From: Phytophthora colocasiae | Lineage: Eukaryota > Oomycota > Peronosporomycetes > Peronosporales > Peronosporaceae | Direction of reading: 5' to 3' | Length of the DNA: 64,000 nucleotides | NCBI GenBank assembly: GCA_018806915.1 | Contig: JAGKQI010000016.1 | Location: 186,001-250,000, forward strand | Shown: one piece after another, positions 42,341-54,600 of the stretch | How positions within the stretch are numbered: position 1 is the first letter of the stretch | Layout: each line of letters starts with the position of its first letter | Notes under the pieces: model-generated | What the model saw: only the letters and a program-made list of their open reading frames with translations | Databases searched by the model: none | Told to the model about the DNA's origin: nothing | Translations under genes and position numbers: made by a program

Positions 42341-44514
42341 TATCCTGCCTGCAGATCCAACGTTGTGAAGAGTCGTGCACCGCCAAGCGCCTCAAGAGTC
42401 TCATCAATTCTCGGTAGTGGATAAACGTCTCGCTTGGTTATCCGATTAAGGGCTCTGTAGTCCACGCAGAAGCGAACTGATCCATCCTTCTTCTTGACTA
42501 GTACTACTGGAAATCCCCACGCACCATCACTTTCCTCGATCACGCCGGCCTTCAGCATAGTGTCCACATTTTCGTCGATAACAGCGTCTTCGGTTTGTGC
42601 TTGTCGTCGTCGCTTCATTAATATTGGGGCCGCTGTTCCTGTGTCGATGTGATGCTCGACATTAAGGGTTGTCGCCGGTGGACACTCCTTGGGTGCATCG
42701 GTCAGCTTCCTGTACGCTCGTAGCAACCGCAGTATCAGTTCCTTCGCCTTGCCATCGTCAACACCGACCTGCACTTCGTCCTCGTTGTCGAGCGGGGTCT
42801 CTGTGTCACCCAAGTCCTTCATCCAAGTCTTCAAGCGTTCGGGTTCCAACTCACCGTTCATCTTCAACACGTCCATGTCGCGACCAAGTGGAATCCATAC
42901 ACCTAATTCTTTTCTTCCAGGGAGCTTCACTCTACCGCCGTGTGCATTGATCGCTGGTACTATCGCCTTGCCATTCCGTACCTTTGATACCGCTGCCGCC
43001 AACAGCACCGTTCCCGTGTCAGTCGTAGGTACGAAGACGCCTTCTTCGCCTTCCGGGGCCGTCACTGCCACTTCCACCGGCTGCACCGTCCGACGTTCCA
43101 ACTTCGTCGCGCCAGCCAGTCGGACGCTCGCCGTCGTGTCTTCATTGTTGTCGCCAGCCCGGAACGGTATCACCACTTCACGACCCTGCTCATCGTAGCG
43201 CACCTCGCCACTCTCAAAGTCCACTAGCGCCTTGTGTTTCTCCAAAAAGTCAACGCCGACCAAGAACTCGTTCGTGCAGCCTTCGATGATGCAGGCGGTG
43301 ATCGTCACCGACTGTCCAAAGATGTTCCTCATCTCGAACCTCCACAGGCCCAACACGTCTAACAAGAACCCGCCGATGCCTTCCACGTGGTCCACTGGGG
43401 CTGCTTTCTTCACCCGCTCGCCGCGTGCCATCCAGTCCGTGCCTGCGACTGAGTACCGAGCACCACTGTCAATTTTGATACTCTGCTGTTCGCCGTCTAC
43501 CGTCACTAAGGCTGTCGGCAGTCCGTCGCCCGCTTCCGCCTCTTCAATAATCCGTGTTGCGCCGCCAGACGCCACCAACACTTTCTCCGTCCGTACCAGG
43601 TTCACCTTAGCACTATCGCCGTCACCCGACGCTGTTCCGCTTCCAACGAGTTGCCATCGCGCTTCTAATTCACGCCGTGCATCCTCTGCTTGACGCTGTC
43701 GCCGAACACGTTGCTCTTCAGCCAGTGCTGCCACCATGCGTTCCACTTCGTCGCCATCCTGTACCGTCACCGCTTTTTCTTGTGCTCGCAGGGCGCGCCG
43801 TTGCTTCGCTGCTCGTTTTGCGGCTCTCGTCGCCTTCCTCACACTCGCCACGTCGCCCGTCACTGCTTCAGTACTTGTAGTCGTCCCGCCGGTTCTCGTC
43901 GTTACCGTGTGCGCCGTAGGCTTTAGCTCGTCACCGGAGTTACTGGTCGCTGTGCCCTCCTCAGACACCGCCTCATCTTTCGGACTGTCGCCTTCCTCAG
44001 CAGGAAGCACCTTCTCGCTGTCGTCTCCTTCCGTTCGTTCTGCCGTCTTCGCCGACCAAGTGTATCGCTGAGCCGCCATCGCAGGTCGCACCGTAGCAAC
44101 ATACCGCTCCGCCCGCTTCTTGTGTTCGCCCCGTGGCTTCGCCTCACACTTGTCTAGTTCCTGGTTCAAATGAACGCGCGCCATTTTGATCGCTGCCGTG
44201 CCGTTCCTGTCCACCGCCGACGCCATGTCATTTGTCGTCGTCTTCCTGTTCACTTGTGGTGTGTCGTCACCCACCGTCGTGTCCTCGATCTTCCCGCTGT
44301 CAGCCGTCACTGCCGTCGTCGTGCTACCTTCCGTCGCCGGTCGCTGGGGTATCCTTGCTTCACCGAACGCCATAATCCCCCTACGACGTTCGTTCGGCGT
44401 TTTCCTTGCTTGCCAAGGATTTCGGTGGGCGGCTGGCCAGGTACGCATCATTGCGGGCCTCTGCTTCCTTGTCGGGGCATTCCTTCGCGAAATGACCAGC
44501 TTGTCCACACGCAT
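42226..44514 (-). pseudogene. Gypsy C protease and start of RT
   Basis: The frame overlaps the end of gag in the +1 frame relative to gag, so Gag-Pol would need a frameshift. It has a long charged region, then an aspartic protease (IKIDSGARYSV catalytic Asp, FLVGVDFLEK flap-side block), then RT fingers and palm (KAGVIEESDGAWGFPVVLVKKKDGSVRFCVDYRALN, LFTTLDLQAGYWQI). The frame is lost just after YWQI and resumes in the ORF that starts at 42340. Confidence 0.85.
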
Positions 44515-46297
44515 AGCAGGTCACCTGGCCCATAGGCCTCATTGGTTGATGGTGGTCCGTCGTCTGCCGGGGTGGTTCTTCTGCTCGCGCCTGTCGCGTC
44601 GCTGCCTTCGACTTCCTCGACGTCTTGGATTTCTTCACCGGCCGGTTATCCTCCGATTCCGCTCCACTCTCGCTGTAATCCTCGCTGTCCGCCGTCTTCG
44701 CCATCTTGACCTTAGCGACCGTCGGTTTCTTCTCGGTTCTGGGTAGAGCTGGCTTCTTGGTCGTTTCCTCCGCCGTTGGTTTTGCTGCTCTCTTCCGGGG
44801 TTGGCGTACCGCCCAGTACCTGCCATTCCACACTCGCCCGTCCGGGATGTCCCACACGCCAGTATACTTGTTCCAAACTCCCTGTGGATTGGAAAAGATC
44901 GCGAAGTCCGGGTCCGTGGGCGCCGCGTACGCCGCCGAACTCACCACGTCTCGTACTCCCACACCAGGAACCACAATCGTATGGCTCGCCAGATCTGTCG
45001 TTTGCGTCGGGTAACCCACCTGTCCCGTCGTCCATTCTTGACCAATGTTGCGCATTCCCAGGGCCACGTTGTCAAACGGATCATCCACTTCCGTAGCCTT
45101 GTCGACCGCCTGATCCAGAGTCTTCGGTTTGCTCTCGCGTACCAACTGGCGAGTCGTCTTCGGTAAGTTGCGTATGAACTGGGCTAGTAGTACGCGTTCG
45201 CTGACCTTGTTCTCTCCTCGTGCTTCGCGTAGTCCGGCCGCAAAGTCGGCGAAGGTTTCTCCTGGCATCAAGAACCGCTGGTTCACTCGAAGTTCAGCCT
45301 GTGACTTGTCGGGGCGCTCACCATACCGTCGCTTGAGTGCTGTCTTCAGGTGTGTCCAAGTTCGCGTCTCGGGTCTCATTCCTTGGTCTGCTTGTACCCA
45401 GAACCGTGCCGCGTCGTCCTGCAGCTTGTTCCCGACGATGTAGTACAACTCGCCGTCCGTCCAATCTCCTCGTCCAGATATACGTGCACCCTCAAGAGCC
45501 AGGTCCACCTTCTTGATCCAGGTCGACACCGAATTGTTTGGGGATGGCTGAAAAGCCGTGAGTTCCAGATCCCTGATGTTCTTGCGTCGCCATTGCCGAG
45601 GTGCTGGAGCTGCTCGACGGATCGGGGCTGCGGGTGTTTGTCCGTCTACTCCGCCGCTAGTATCACCGCCGTCTTCATCACTACTGCCGGAACTGGAACT
45701 GGTATCGTCGTCATCGCCGTCGTCGCCATCAGTCGGTCGCGTATACGCCACCTGTCGGTTCGTCGTTCCTGCAGTCTCTCGGTCTCCAGCCGTTGTTGCT
45801 GTGGTCGTTCCTTGCTGGTTAGTCGGGACAGCCGTCGTCGTCTGGTTCAGTGTCGTCGCTACGGCCGCTTCCAGGTTGTCCAGACGGGCTGTCATCCTGT
45901 TCATGGTGTCCGAGAGCTGGAGGAGGATACTGGACAACGCCGTCATCTCGCCTTCCGTTGGTGTCGCTGTTCTTGTACTCGCTTCTACGGGTGTCGCTGT
46001 CGAAGTGGCCGGTTCGGAGTGAGCTGGATCCGGGTTATTTTAGGACTCGACACCTACTGGATTTTCGTCTTCGTTTTCATTCTTCGATTCCTGGTCACCG
46101 GGGTTCGCTGTACGGGACTCGTCACTGCTACCGCCATCACCATCCACCTGGGTCGTCGTACTGTCCGTCGGAGCACTTGGAGCTAACTCGCTCATTGGGA
46201 TCGTCGTAGTTTTCTTCGTTGTCTTCTTCGTCGTTTGGGTTGTGGGCGCCATGATCACCTTCGTTCTAGCCATGTCGTCGTGTATCGTTGTCTTCAA
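44381..46297 (-). pseudogene. Gypsy C Gag with an in-frame stop
   Basis: The reading frame starts at 46297, is interrupted by TAA at 46040-46042 and continues in the same frame to 44381. An internal ATG at 45946 would give 521 aa. The capsid-like domain includes STWIKKVDLALEGARI, ARFWVQADQG and WTHLKTALKRRYGERPD, followed by a nucleocapsid CCHC knuckle (CYACGQAGHFAKEC). The LTRs are practically identical, so the stop is either very recent, bypassed, or a sequencing error. Confidence 0.85.
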
Positions 46298-46303
46298 AAG
46301 AGA

Positions 46304-46322
46304 GGCCCCTGTATGACCACCA
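46304..46322 (-). promoter_or_regulatory. Primer binding site of Gypsy C
   Basis: On the minus strand TGGTGGTCATACAGGGG follows the 5' LTR end (TTACA) directly. It begins with TGG, complementary to a tRNA 3' CCA. The tRNA species is not assigned. Confidence 0.65.
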
Positions 46323-47018
46323 TGTAACGCGTCTCTTCTAACCCTGCGCGCCGGGTTGTTGGTCGCTCAGTGCCGATCGGCCCAAGAATCCGTTGGCCGT
46401 CAGTGATAGAACGTCTATCACCCCGCCGGCGTACGCCTCGCTGACGCACTGCCTACTTTATATTTCGTTCGCCACCAAAATGTAGCTCAGAGAATCTAAA
46501 TAGACTACCCAATTCTACCTACTGCCGTCCGAGTTCGAGTTGTCTGGCCACCACTTGGACACGTGCACTTGCCCTTCTTCGTGCGCAGTCGCCTTAGACG
46601 TGAAGACCGTTGCCTTCCTCGTTCCCGTACCGCCGTTCACCGTTCGTTCCGTTTGTGAGCGCATCCACCAGCGTGTCCGTCACTTCACCGTTCGTTCCGT
46701 TCGTCCACCAAGAGCTCGTGTACACCGTCGTGCACCTCGCTCACCGTCCGCCGTTTCGTTCGTTCGTCGCCTGCTCTCCAGCTGGCCGTTGTGGTGCTCG
46801 TCAATTCCAAGAGTGAGCTTCAAAGCTCGCTGCGTCAATTCCAAGAGTGAGCTTCAGAGCTCGCTGCGTCCGAGGCCTCCAGTACCCACCGAGGTACCGC
46901 TCTGCCGATCTTGTAAGGTCCTTACTGGATCTTCGAGGGACTCATCCGCCAGCTGCTCCTCTGCTTCAACTACCGCCACCGTTCCGTCTGTCACCACCAG
47001 GACTCCAGATCCATTACA
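46323..47018 (-). repeat. 5' LTR of Gypsy C (696 bp)
   Basis: Same ends as the other LTR. It has a single 48-bp unit (46638-46685) instead of four and is otherwise identical by eye. Confidence 0.95.
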
Positions 47019-48090
47019 CATGTACCTGGTAGGTTCAACACTACGATTAACGGTTACAGCCACGCTGTATCGCCAAGTTGAGCCTTTACCTGCATACATT
47101 GTTTTTGTCCTGTTCATGTAAACGGGCTTCGCGCTACCGAAGTGACTCTGCTTCCTCAGTCTCGCGCTCTCTACATTTCTACTAAGTGGTGTGTATGTAA
47201 TAAACACCTCGGTTAAACTCTTCCAGACTGCACGAAGCTGAGCACATAGATGAAGGATCCAGGGAATCCGTCTGGCCGCCAGACGGATTCCCAGTGGCGG
47301 TATGTAGTACTCAGTGATTGCTAAAAAGTCTCGCTCTCTCACTGTAATAAGGCTTCTGGTTCATAAAACGGGCGTTTCCACTTGTGGTGGCGACGTACTT
47401 TTTTTAACGCTAAGTAACGTCAAATCTTTTCTAGCCGTTAACGCGGGATAGCGCGCTTAAGTTCATTGGCCAAGACTGCAGCCAATCATATACGTAAAAC
47501 CTTTAATAACGGTATCGTCCGTATCTAAGAAGGAAATGCCACATACAAATGAGCTGATCGGAAGCATTCCCTCAGCAACGTCATGCTGGTCGTATTTTTC
47601 TGTACTCCATGAATGGGCTGTCATTCCTGGGTCACCCACTAGATAGTGTCCAGTAGGAACTCGTAATGCCTTCATGCGTTAGGTATTAAATCCAGGCTCA
47701 GGTGTTTATAGCTACTGCATGCCACATGATGGAGTAAACGTGATCCTAATTGTGGTGTCGGGCCACGAGTTTACCGGTAACGATATTACATGAAATAGTC
47801 GGAAGCCTTGAGGTAAATACAAATCTGATCCCGTGTTAAGAACTTGACTAACTTAACGCAATTCCTTTCGTGTTATCGAGATAACATTAACGTCGCCAGC
47901 CCTACCGTTAGTCGTTTCTGCAATATTTTTATGCGACATTTATGGTTGCGTTAACACATTTGTGGTTGCTCTAACACATTTTAAAAATTACGCGAGTAAT
48001 ATAAATCCATATTTCTGAAAACTATTTTCGTTTTCCAGAATATAGGTACAGTACATCATTTATTACGTACGACTTCAGTAAGTACGATCA
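47019..48090. other. Intergenic DNA
   Basis: Right flank of the Gypsy C insertion. It contains the hairpin at 47262-47292 and AT-rich DNA from about 47880. No credible gene is seen. Confidence 0.5.
47262..47292. repeat. Perfect hairpin, 15-bp arms, 1-nt loop
   Basis: GGGAATCCGTCTGGC is followed after one C by its exact reverse complement. Confidence 0.9.
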
Positions 48091-50035
48091 ATGCTAGCCG
48101 CTCATTTAGTGAAAGGAAAACCTGCGTACATCGCGCCAGTTGGAGCAGGAATCAAGCGACACCGGCGCCCCACTGACCGTTCAAGAGCTGGAAATGACGG
48201 GTACGTTACATGTGACACCACTAGAGACTGTGAATATGGTATTAAGCTGTGGAATTGGGCTTTGGTAGGCGAAGCGTCAATGCAAAATTGAAGATCGCGT
48301 ATAATGCGCTGGGAATTGAAGACGACGACATCAGCGACGAGGACTACGAGGTGGAAGATGAAGGTGATGAAGGCGACGCCTCTTCCGCGGACGAATCGTG
48401 CGAGGAAGATGCGCCAAAAACCGGTAAGCCGATACTGTTCAATGCTTATATTTGTAAAATTAATTGCTAATTTATGGTGTTACTTTAACAGGGAAGTCGA
48501 GAGCTCAAAGCAGAAAAGCTTCAGGTATAGTTGTCGTCAAGTCACGTTACGTTGTATGGTTGCTTTTATGGATCCATGGTTGCGATAAGAAGCCGCGTAT
48601 TTTGACTAAAATTAATGCATTGCTAATGGTTGGGTTTTATTTGACAGGCTCTGGTATATCGCTAAAGCGTCATTCACCCCACGAAGCTATACATCCCTCG
48701 TTCCGTAAGCGCAGGATGCTGAATGTACCAACAGATACGCATGACAATGACAGTGGGGAGGAGCCATTGACTATCTCGGAATACTCTACAAAAAACGTAC
48801 AAGCAAGTACCTCGACGAACTGGATTCGATGAACCTAGGTGACGATGGATCGTAAATATTGTGCCTGCATTTGGGTCAAATATGTTGTATAAAACCTGGG
48901 AGGAATTTGAAGAGGTGTTCTCCAACTACAAGAAGAAGAACAGACTCAAGTTTCGAGTGCGGAGTTCAGAGAAAACGGCTCTATACAACAGGTATGATTG
49001 AAATGCTGATATTTATTACCGAATTGACTAACTCACGTGATATTGTAGCAACCAAATTCCAAGCGAGTTCGAGTTCTACCAGGTGCACGCACGGAGTGTC
49101 CCAGGCATCCAGATCCAAAGGCCACCGCAACCGCAAGACTCGCTATTGCAAGTGCAAGGCGAGTCTAAGGCCGCAGTCAACCGGTGTGCTGACAATACTT
49201 TCAAGATCATGGTCAGGAATGAGGTAGGTGATGAGGTGCTTATATTTGGTTGCGGCTGTCTAATGTTTTGTAGAATCACACGCACTCACACCCAACTACC
49301 GGAACCGAGGCGTCATCCTACCTCACAACAACCCTGTTGAACTCTTCTCTCTTCTGTCTTGTTGTAGCGAGTTTGGTAGTCACCACATGTACAGGTCGTG
49401 GATTTACTGTGGTCGATTTCATTTGCTTAAATGAGCAAGCTACTACGATCTCAACAATTCTGGAGTACTTCAAGGAGAAGAATCCGCTCTGGGAACATGT
49501 CGTGAGTGTGGTGATCGACAACGATTTTACAGAATGGAAAGTGCTTGAGGAGTGTTTCCCGGAGGCAAAGATTTTGCTTTGCCAATTTCACGTCATCTCC
49601 TATTGGAAAAAGATCATAAAGCGTTCTATCAACGGCATCAAGGTAGCTCAGGGTGAAGAACTGCTGGGCTTAATGATAAAACTTCTTTACAGGTATGTGA
49701 CACGTTGCTAATTACGATTTTTCGAGTGGATATGGACGTTTCGCTGTGATGTGATTGGACATATAATGGATTGTGGGAGAAAGGGAGATGTGGGACGAGG
49801 TTATGTCCCGTGCGACAATAATGGATCTGTGGAAGAAAACTGCTTTATATATTAACCTTCACCTGTACTGCAAAGGGGCCCAAGAGATCAGAAGTGTTCC
49901 TCGGAAAAGTGCACAAACTCCGAGAGACAACAACACTCAGTCTGATCACCGGACTTTCCCCGACGATGAGTGCCTAAAGGTTGGCAGAAAGTCTCCCAGA
50001 AGAATGTATCTCTGAGAGACCTCATCCCGTTGCCG
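48091..50035 (+). pseudogene. MULE-type transposase gene, degenerate
   Basis: The ATG at 48091 opens an exon, and an acidic stretch follows in another frame (DDDISDEDYEVEDEGDEGDASS, about 48322-48393). Introns are suggested at 48424-48491 (GTAAGC..TTTAACAG) and about 48523-48648 (gtatag..ttgacag). A zinc-knuckle-like block reads CTHGVSQASRSKGHRNRKTRYCKC (about 49083-49157). The transposase core at 49337-49711 has VVIDNDFTEWKVLEECFPEAKILLCQFHV, matching the Asp and C-x2-H signature of Mutator-like transposases. Frames change several times and no SWIM finger is recovered before the Gypsy LTR at 50041, so this is a 3'-damaged relic. Confidence 0.65.
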
Positions 50036-50040
50036 TCCTG

Positions 50041-51592
50041 TGTGACGATGATGGTTCAAGGAATACAGTTATACCCACAAGATACCAAGTATCGCGCACC
50101 GGACGTAGCGCACCCCGCGCATATCCCGATTGGACTTCGTGCGTTGTAGCATACGTGCTCCGCACCCTGAAAACACTCATGGATTTCTGGTATCACGCAT
50201 GGAAACTCTGATATCACACCATGAAGTCTGATGTACATGAGTCCGACGTACATGAAGTCCGACGTACATGAAGTCTGATGTACATGAGTCTGATGAACAT
50301 GATTCTGGTGAACAAGTCTGATGTGTCCGGCTTATACAAGCAATATTCCAGACATTTACCAGTTTCCGATGAACAGACTCCGACGTACAAGACTCCGATG
50401 AACAGACCCAAGTGTCACGACTCTGGTATTACGACTCTGATGTACATGATTCCGGAGTACATGGTTCCGATGAACATGTCTCCGACGCACATGATTCCAG
50501 ACCCTGATGAACAGGATACCAGACTCTGACACTCTGAAGTCCACCCCATACTGAAACCAAGTGTACCCAACACGACCTCACGCAATCAAGTGAAACGCAA
50601 CCCACTCATCCCTGTAATGACATCATTAAGTGTCGACTCGACAAGATCTGCAGCATCGACTACCATAGTGAGCCCAAGTGAAGATTCCTGAGTTATACTG
50701 AGACCAAGTGTATATGAGAATATGGAAGACAGAAGACAGAGAGATACGAGATAGATAACCAGAGTTCAATTTGACCGGTACCCCCGAGTTCAATTTTGCG
50801 TTACAACCCCAAGGTCGATTCGTCGGTTCTTCGGAAGTGTAAGGCCACGACAAAGCTTTGAGTCGTGTGATCTCTCACCTATCAAGCCCCTTTAGGTGGA
50901 GATCAGCGTAACGTAGAGACCTGAGAGGACCCACCTATTCCATTTCCTAGTTGGGTCGTTTGTCTTGTCTCTAACGGTAGCCCATTTCATATTGTACGTT
51001 TGGACAGGTTTTGGGAGCTAGACAGTCGCTCTCAAGACGCTCGGTAGACTGTTATATAACTGATAGTGTATTGGTTTATTTTTCCCTCTATATATTAGAG
51101 GGTGGTGCGCGAAAGTTACGGGAATACCAGACAGACCAGGTGTCTGGTGAACATTTCCCTAGTTGACCTGGAGAACTAGCCCACTGCTCAAGGGCCAGGA
51201 AAGAATAAGAGCAGCTACATATTTGTATATCGGAACTCTATATTGCGGTTATCTCGGAAGTCTAATTACTGGACTTCCCATTGTATTAATTTCTCTTTTG
51301 CCTTCAGAAATCTCTGGTGTACACAAGTGTTCACCGGAAAACGTTCGACTCCCAAGCGCTCCTGTGAGGACCAGAAGGACATCCGACGGCCCACGCAAGG
51401 AACCCTTACTCTCATCAACACTCTCACGACCCCGGCGAGGGTCTCATTACCAAGACAACGAACCTACGAGGACAGCACAAGGTAACACACGCCCACCTTG
51501 CTGTGCGACTCTGGTATAATTACCGGTAGTCACACTTCCAGGTTCACTGTACGCCCCTGCACCGCGGTAAAAGTTGCACCGACTTCGCGACA
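50041..51592 (+). mobile_element. Gypsy B 5' LTR (probable limits)
   Basis: Begins TGTGACGATG and ends ..CGCGACA two bases before a TGG-starting primer site. Landmarks match the 3' LTR of element A: agagttcaatttg (about 50762) and ccactgctcaagggcca..aagaataagagc (about 51179-51215). A TATA-like ctatatattag lies near 51089. The first 500 bp are packed with TCTGATGTACA/TCCGACGTACA/CCGATGAACA variants. Confidence 0.65.
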
Positions 51593-51594
51593 AC

Positions 51595-51612
51595 TGGTGC
51601 GCGTGCCCGGAT
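51595..51612 (+). promoter_or_regulatory. Primer binding site of Gypsy B
   Basis: TGGTGCGCGTGCCCGGAT lies two bases after the LTR end and is complementary to a tRNA 3' end in ..GCACCA. Confidence 0.6.
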
Positions 51613-51684
51613 CTTGGTATCGTGATATCACCGGATCTAAGAGAGTTTGAGAAGAGGGTTTCCTGTCAAGCGTCTATATTCAAG

Positions 51685-54600
51685 ATGGCTTCACATGGAA
51701 CTACGAGAGGAGGACGTCGGGGACGCGGTGGTCGCAGTATGGCGACACGTCAGTCGAAGCGTCTTCAAGGTCTTCCGCCTGACGAACAACCCGACTTGGA
51801 TGCTGTTCAGAAGGCGGCACGCGAGAAGAGGAAGGCTGCACGTGAAAAGGAAGCAGTCGAGGAGGTGAACGTCCCGGAACCGGCGGTCGAAGACCAGCCT
51901 GCTGCGGAGCCTGAAGCCCAAGAGACACCCGATGTGTCTGGCGAACAAGGTTCTGAGGAGGGTCCGTCCGAAGCTGAAGCTTCTGGTGACGAGGTGGCCA
52001 CTGCCCGTGAGGGTGGTGATGAGGCGTCCGAGGGAGGCGCCGACGTGGTTGAGTCCCCGGAGGTCATTGACTTGTGTTCTGAGTCGACGACTTCTGGGAA
52101 GTCCGTGGGGGAAGTGAAGACGGAACCCGGACTGGTTGATGAACGTGTCTCGAAGACTCCAAAGTCCGAAGACACTCCGATGTCTGACGACATGCCGATG
52201 AAGTCCGAAGATTCTCTGAAGACACCGTCTGATGTGTCTGGGAGGGCTGATTCGCTGGATGGAGAACGTGCCTTGAAGTACGTACGCCGTGAGTTCCGCC
52301 GCTGGAGGGACATGGACGCTGGAAGAATTGTTCCGCCGAACGTCGAATACGCCTGGCGAACAGCGAAGCCTGACGCAAATGTCTTTCAGAAGGCTGCGGC
52401 AGCGACGGGCGACTACATCAAGTGGCGGTGCTCTTCAGTATTTCCGGAAGACATGTGGATATCGGAGTTCTGCTTGAGGCGCCATAGTTTTGGCCGAATC
52501 CAAGACTTGTCATACGTCGAGATCTCGATGAATACTCTGACAGCACCCGAATGCGTCGCTGTCCTTCAGACGATGCTGTATGAAGCGGGATTTGAGTTCC
52601 AGAACCTGCTACCGAGGTGGTCTCAGACCCAAGCGTCTGCTATCTTCGAACCTCAAGTGCGCAGTGTGGCGACGGAGCTTCAGAGCCGACTTGCTGAAGA
52701 ACTGGTTGAGTGGGCCACTGTGACCGCCAGGTCACAAGTCAATCGACTCCCAGAAGACACAAAGGTAGGCAACGAAGCACGTCAAGGCGAAGCTGATGGT
52801 ATATTACGCGATGAGAAGGCTGACCTACAGGGACGACAGCTGATTATGAGACTCCGGGTGACCGGACTCAGAGTCACACATAGTTCTGACGGGTCCAGCA
52901 GTGGAGAACCGCCGCAGTCCAAGCGCCTGCTACATGGTCCGCCACGCCCGCAAGTCTCGTCGACACCATCTGCACTGTCGACGCCGTCGCTAAGTTCGCT
53001 GCCGGTATACGAGAGTCACTCTGATAGCACTCGCTTGGAGTCTGGTGTACCAATGTCTGAAGATCGAGGCAGCTCTCTGACGACTGGTGCGCCTGTGCCA
53101 AGTGTCATCGGGACCTCGCGTACGTCGGATGACCACTCGTCGGGACTCCAGACCTCTCGTGGAAGTTCCACAGACTCGTCGCTGATGTCCATGAGTCGAG
53201 GGGCGTCTGCACATATGCCGTTGTCCGTCGGAGGTCTGGCGATGATCGCCCAAGGTGCCGATGCCGGAGGAATGGTCGCCGGAGAGTCTATGGGAATCCA
53301 CGTGACACGAACGCTGATGCCGGTGAAGTCGGAGCCTGAAGACTTCGAGATGTTGGAAGAGAAGCTGGAGTTTCCAGAAGTGAAGTCCGAGAGACAGTTG
53401 TCTACCAGAAATTCTGTACGAGATTCTGTTCACCGGACGCCAGAAGCTCCAGCATCGTCCGTCTCGAGTCGTGGGAGAAGCCACCAGAGCAGACATCAGA
53501 GTCTGAAGAGCGAGGATCACCGGAAAGTGTCTTCCAGACGCTTGAGTTCCGTTGCGTCAAGCCGCATGCGAAGTTCCCAGAGATCAGGCCCAGCGCAGAT
53601 CGAACTGAACGCTATGCGGCAGCAACAGGAATGGCAGCGTCGGATGGAACAGGAGCAGAAGGAATTTCTGGCCAGAGAACGTCTGGAATCCATGGAGCGT
53701 GAACGTCGACGTGAACAACGGGAACTTGACACGCGCCAGCAGATCCAGGCACCTACCGACCGACTACTTGAGTCTGAGAGCGCCAGACTGGAAGCCCAGA
53801 GACGCGCGGATGACTTGGAAGAACGTCGGAGTCAAGCGTCAGAGTCTAAGCTCAAGTATCATTCGAAATCGACTGAGAGACAGGTGTCCGACGAACAAGT
53901 TTCTGGTGAACAGTTTTCCGACGTACAGCGTCTGGAGACTGAGTTTGCAGATCGCTGGAAACAACGGGAAGCCGAGGCCGAAGCCGAACGTGCGCGTTGG
54001 GCAGACGAGCTGAAACGTGACTGGATTTCGCAAATGGAGACCTTACAGCGGGTGCACGACGTGGAGTCGGAGCGCGACAGGGAGCGGGAAAGTTCCCAGA
54101 ATATGCAGCGTTTCCAGGCCGCAGAATTGAGGAACCTTCGTGCAACATTGTCCCAAGTTCAAGGGGTCGCCCACCCTGAAGTAGCAACTTCAAGTCGGAT
54201 CTCCGGTGAACATGACCCTAAACCGGCAACCGGACTTCTGGTGAACAGTCGGGATACGGGAGATTGCACACCTGGGGTTAGGGGATCAGAAGGAGTCGCC
54301 AGCAGGGGTAGGGTTACACCCATTAAAACGACGGAGGCCTTCCATACGCCTCTTCCCTTACGGAGAACGACCGACACCGAGCGCGCGAAGGCTGGAAGGC
54401 ATGGCGCGGCCACCGCGGCCGCTACGACGACCCAGACGGCTCAAGCGGCTCCCCTGACCGAGGTCAAGACTGAAGGAAGGCGCCCAGCGACTCCCAGACG
54501 CGATGGACACCGGAAACCCAGTGAAAAACGCTCTGAAGATGGCCGGGATGCCCCTCGAAGGCCTGGAAGACGCAGGAATGATCCAGACCCGGGCGGAAGC

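Larger units (their letters stand above)
37426..47018 (-). mobile_element. Complete Ty3/Gypsy retrotransposon C
   Basis: Full element from LTR to LTR, reading leftward, with a CATG flank on both sides as the likely 4-bp target duplication. LTRs begin TGTAACGCG and end CCATTACA. The order gag, protease, RT, RNase H, integrase identifies Ty3/Gypsy. By eye the LTRs show no substitution, only a repeat-number difference (840 against 696 bp), so insertion is recent. Gag has one in-frame stop and RT one frameshift. Confidence 0.93.
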
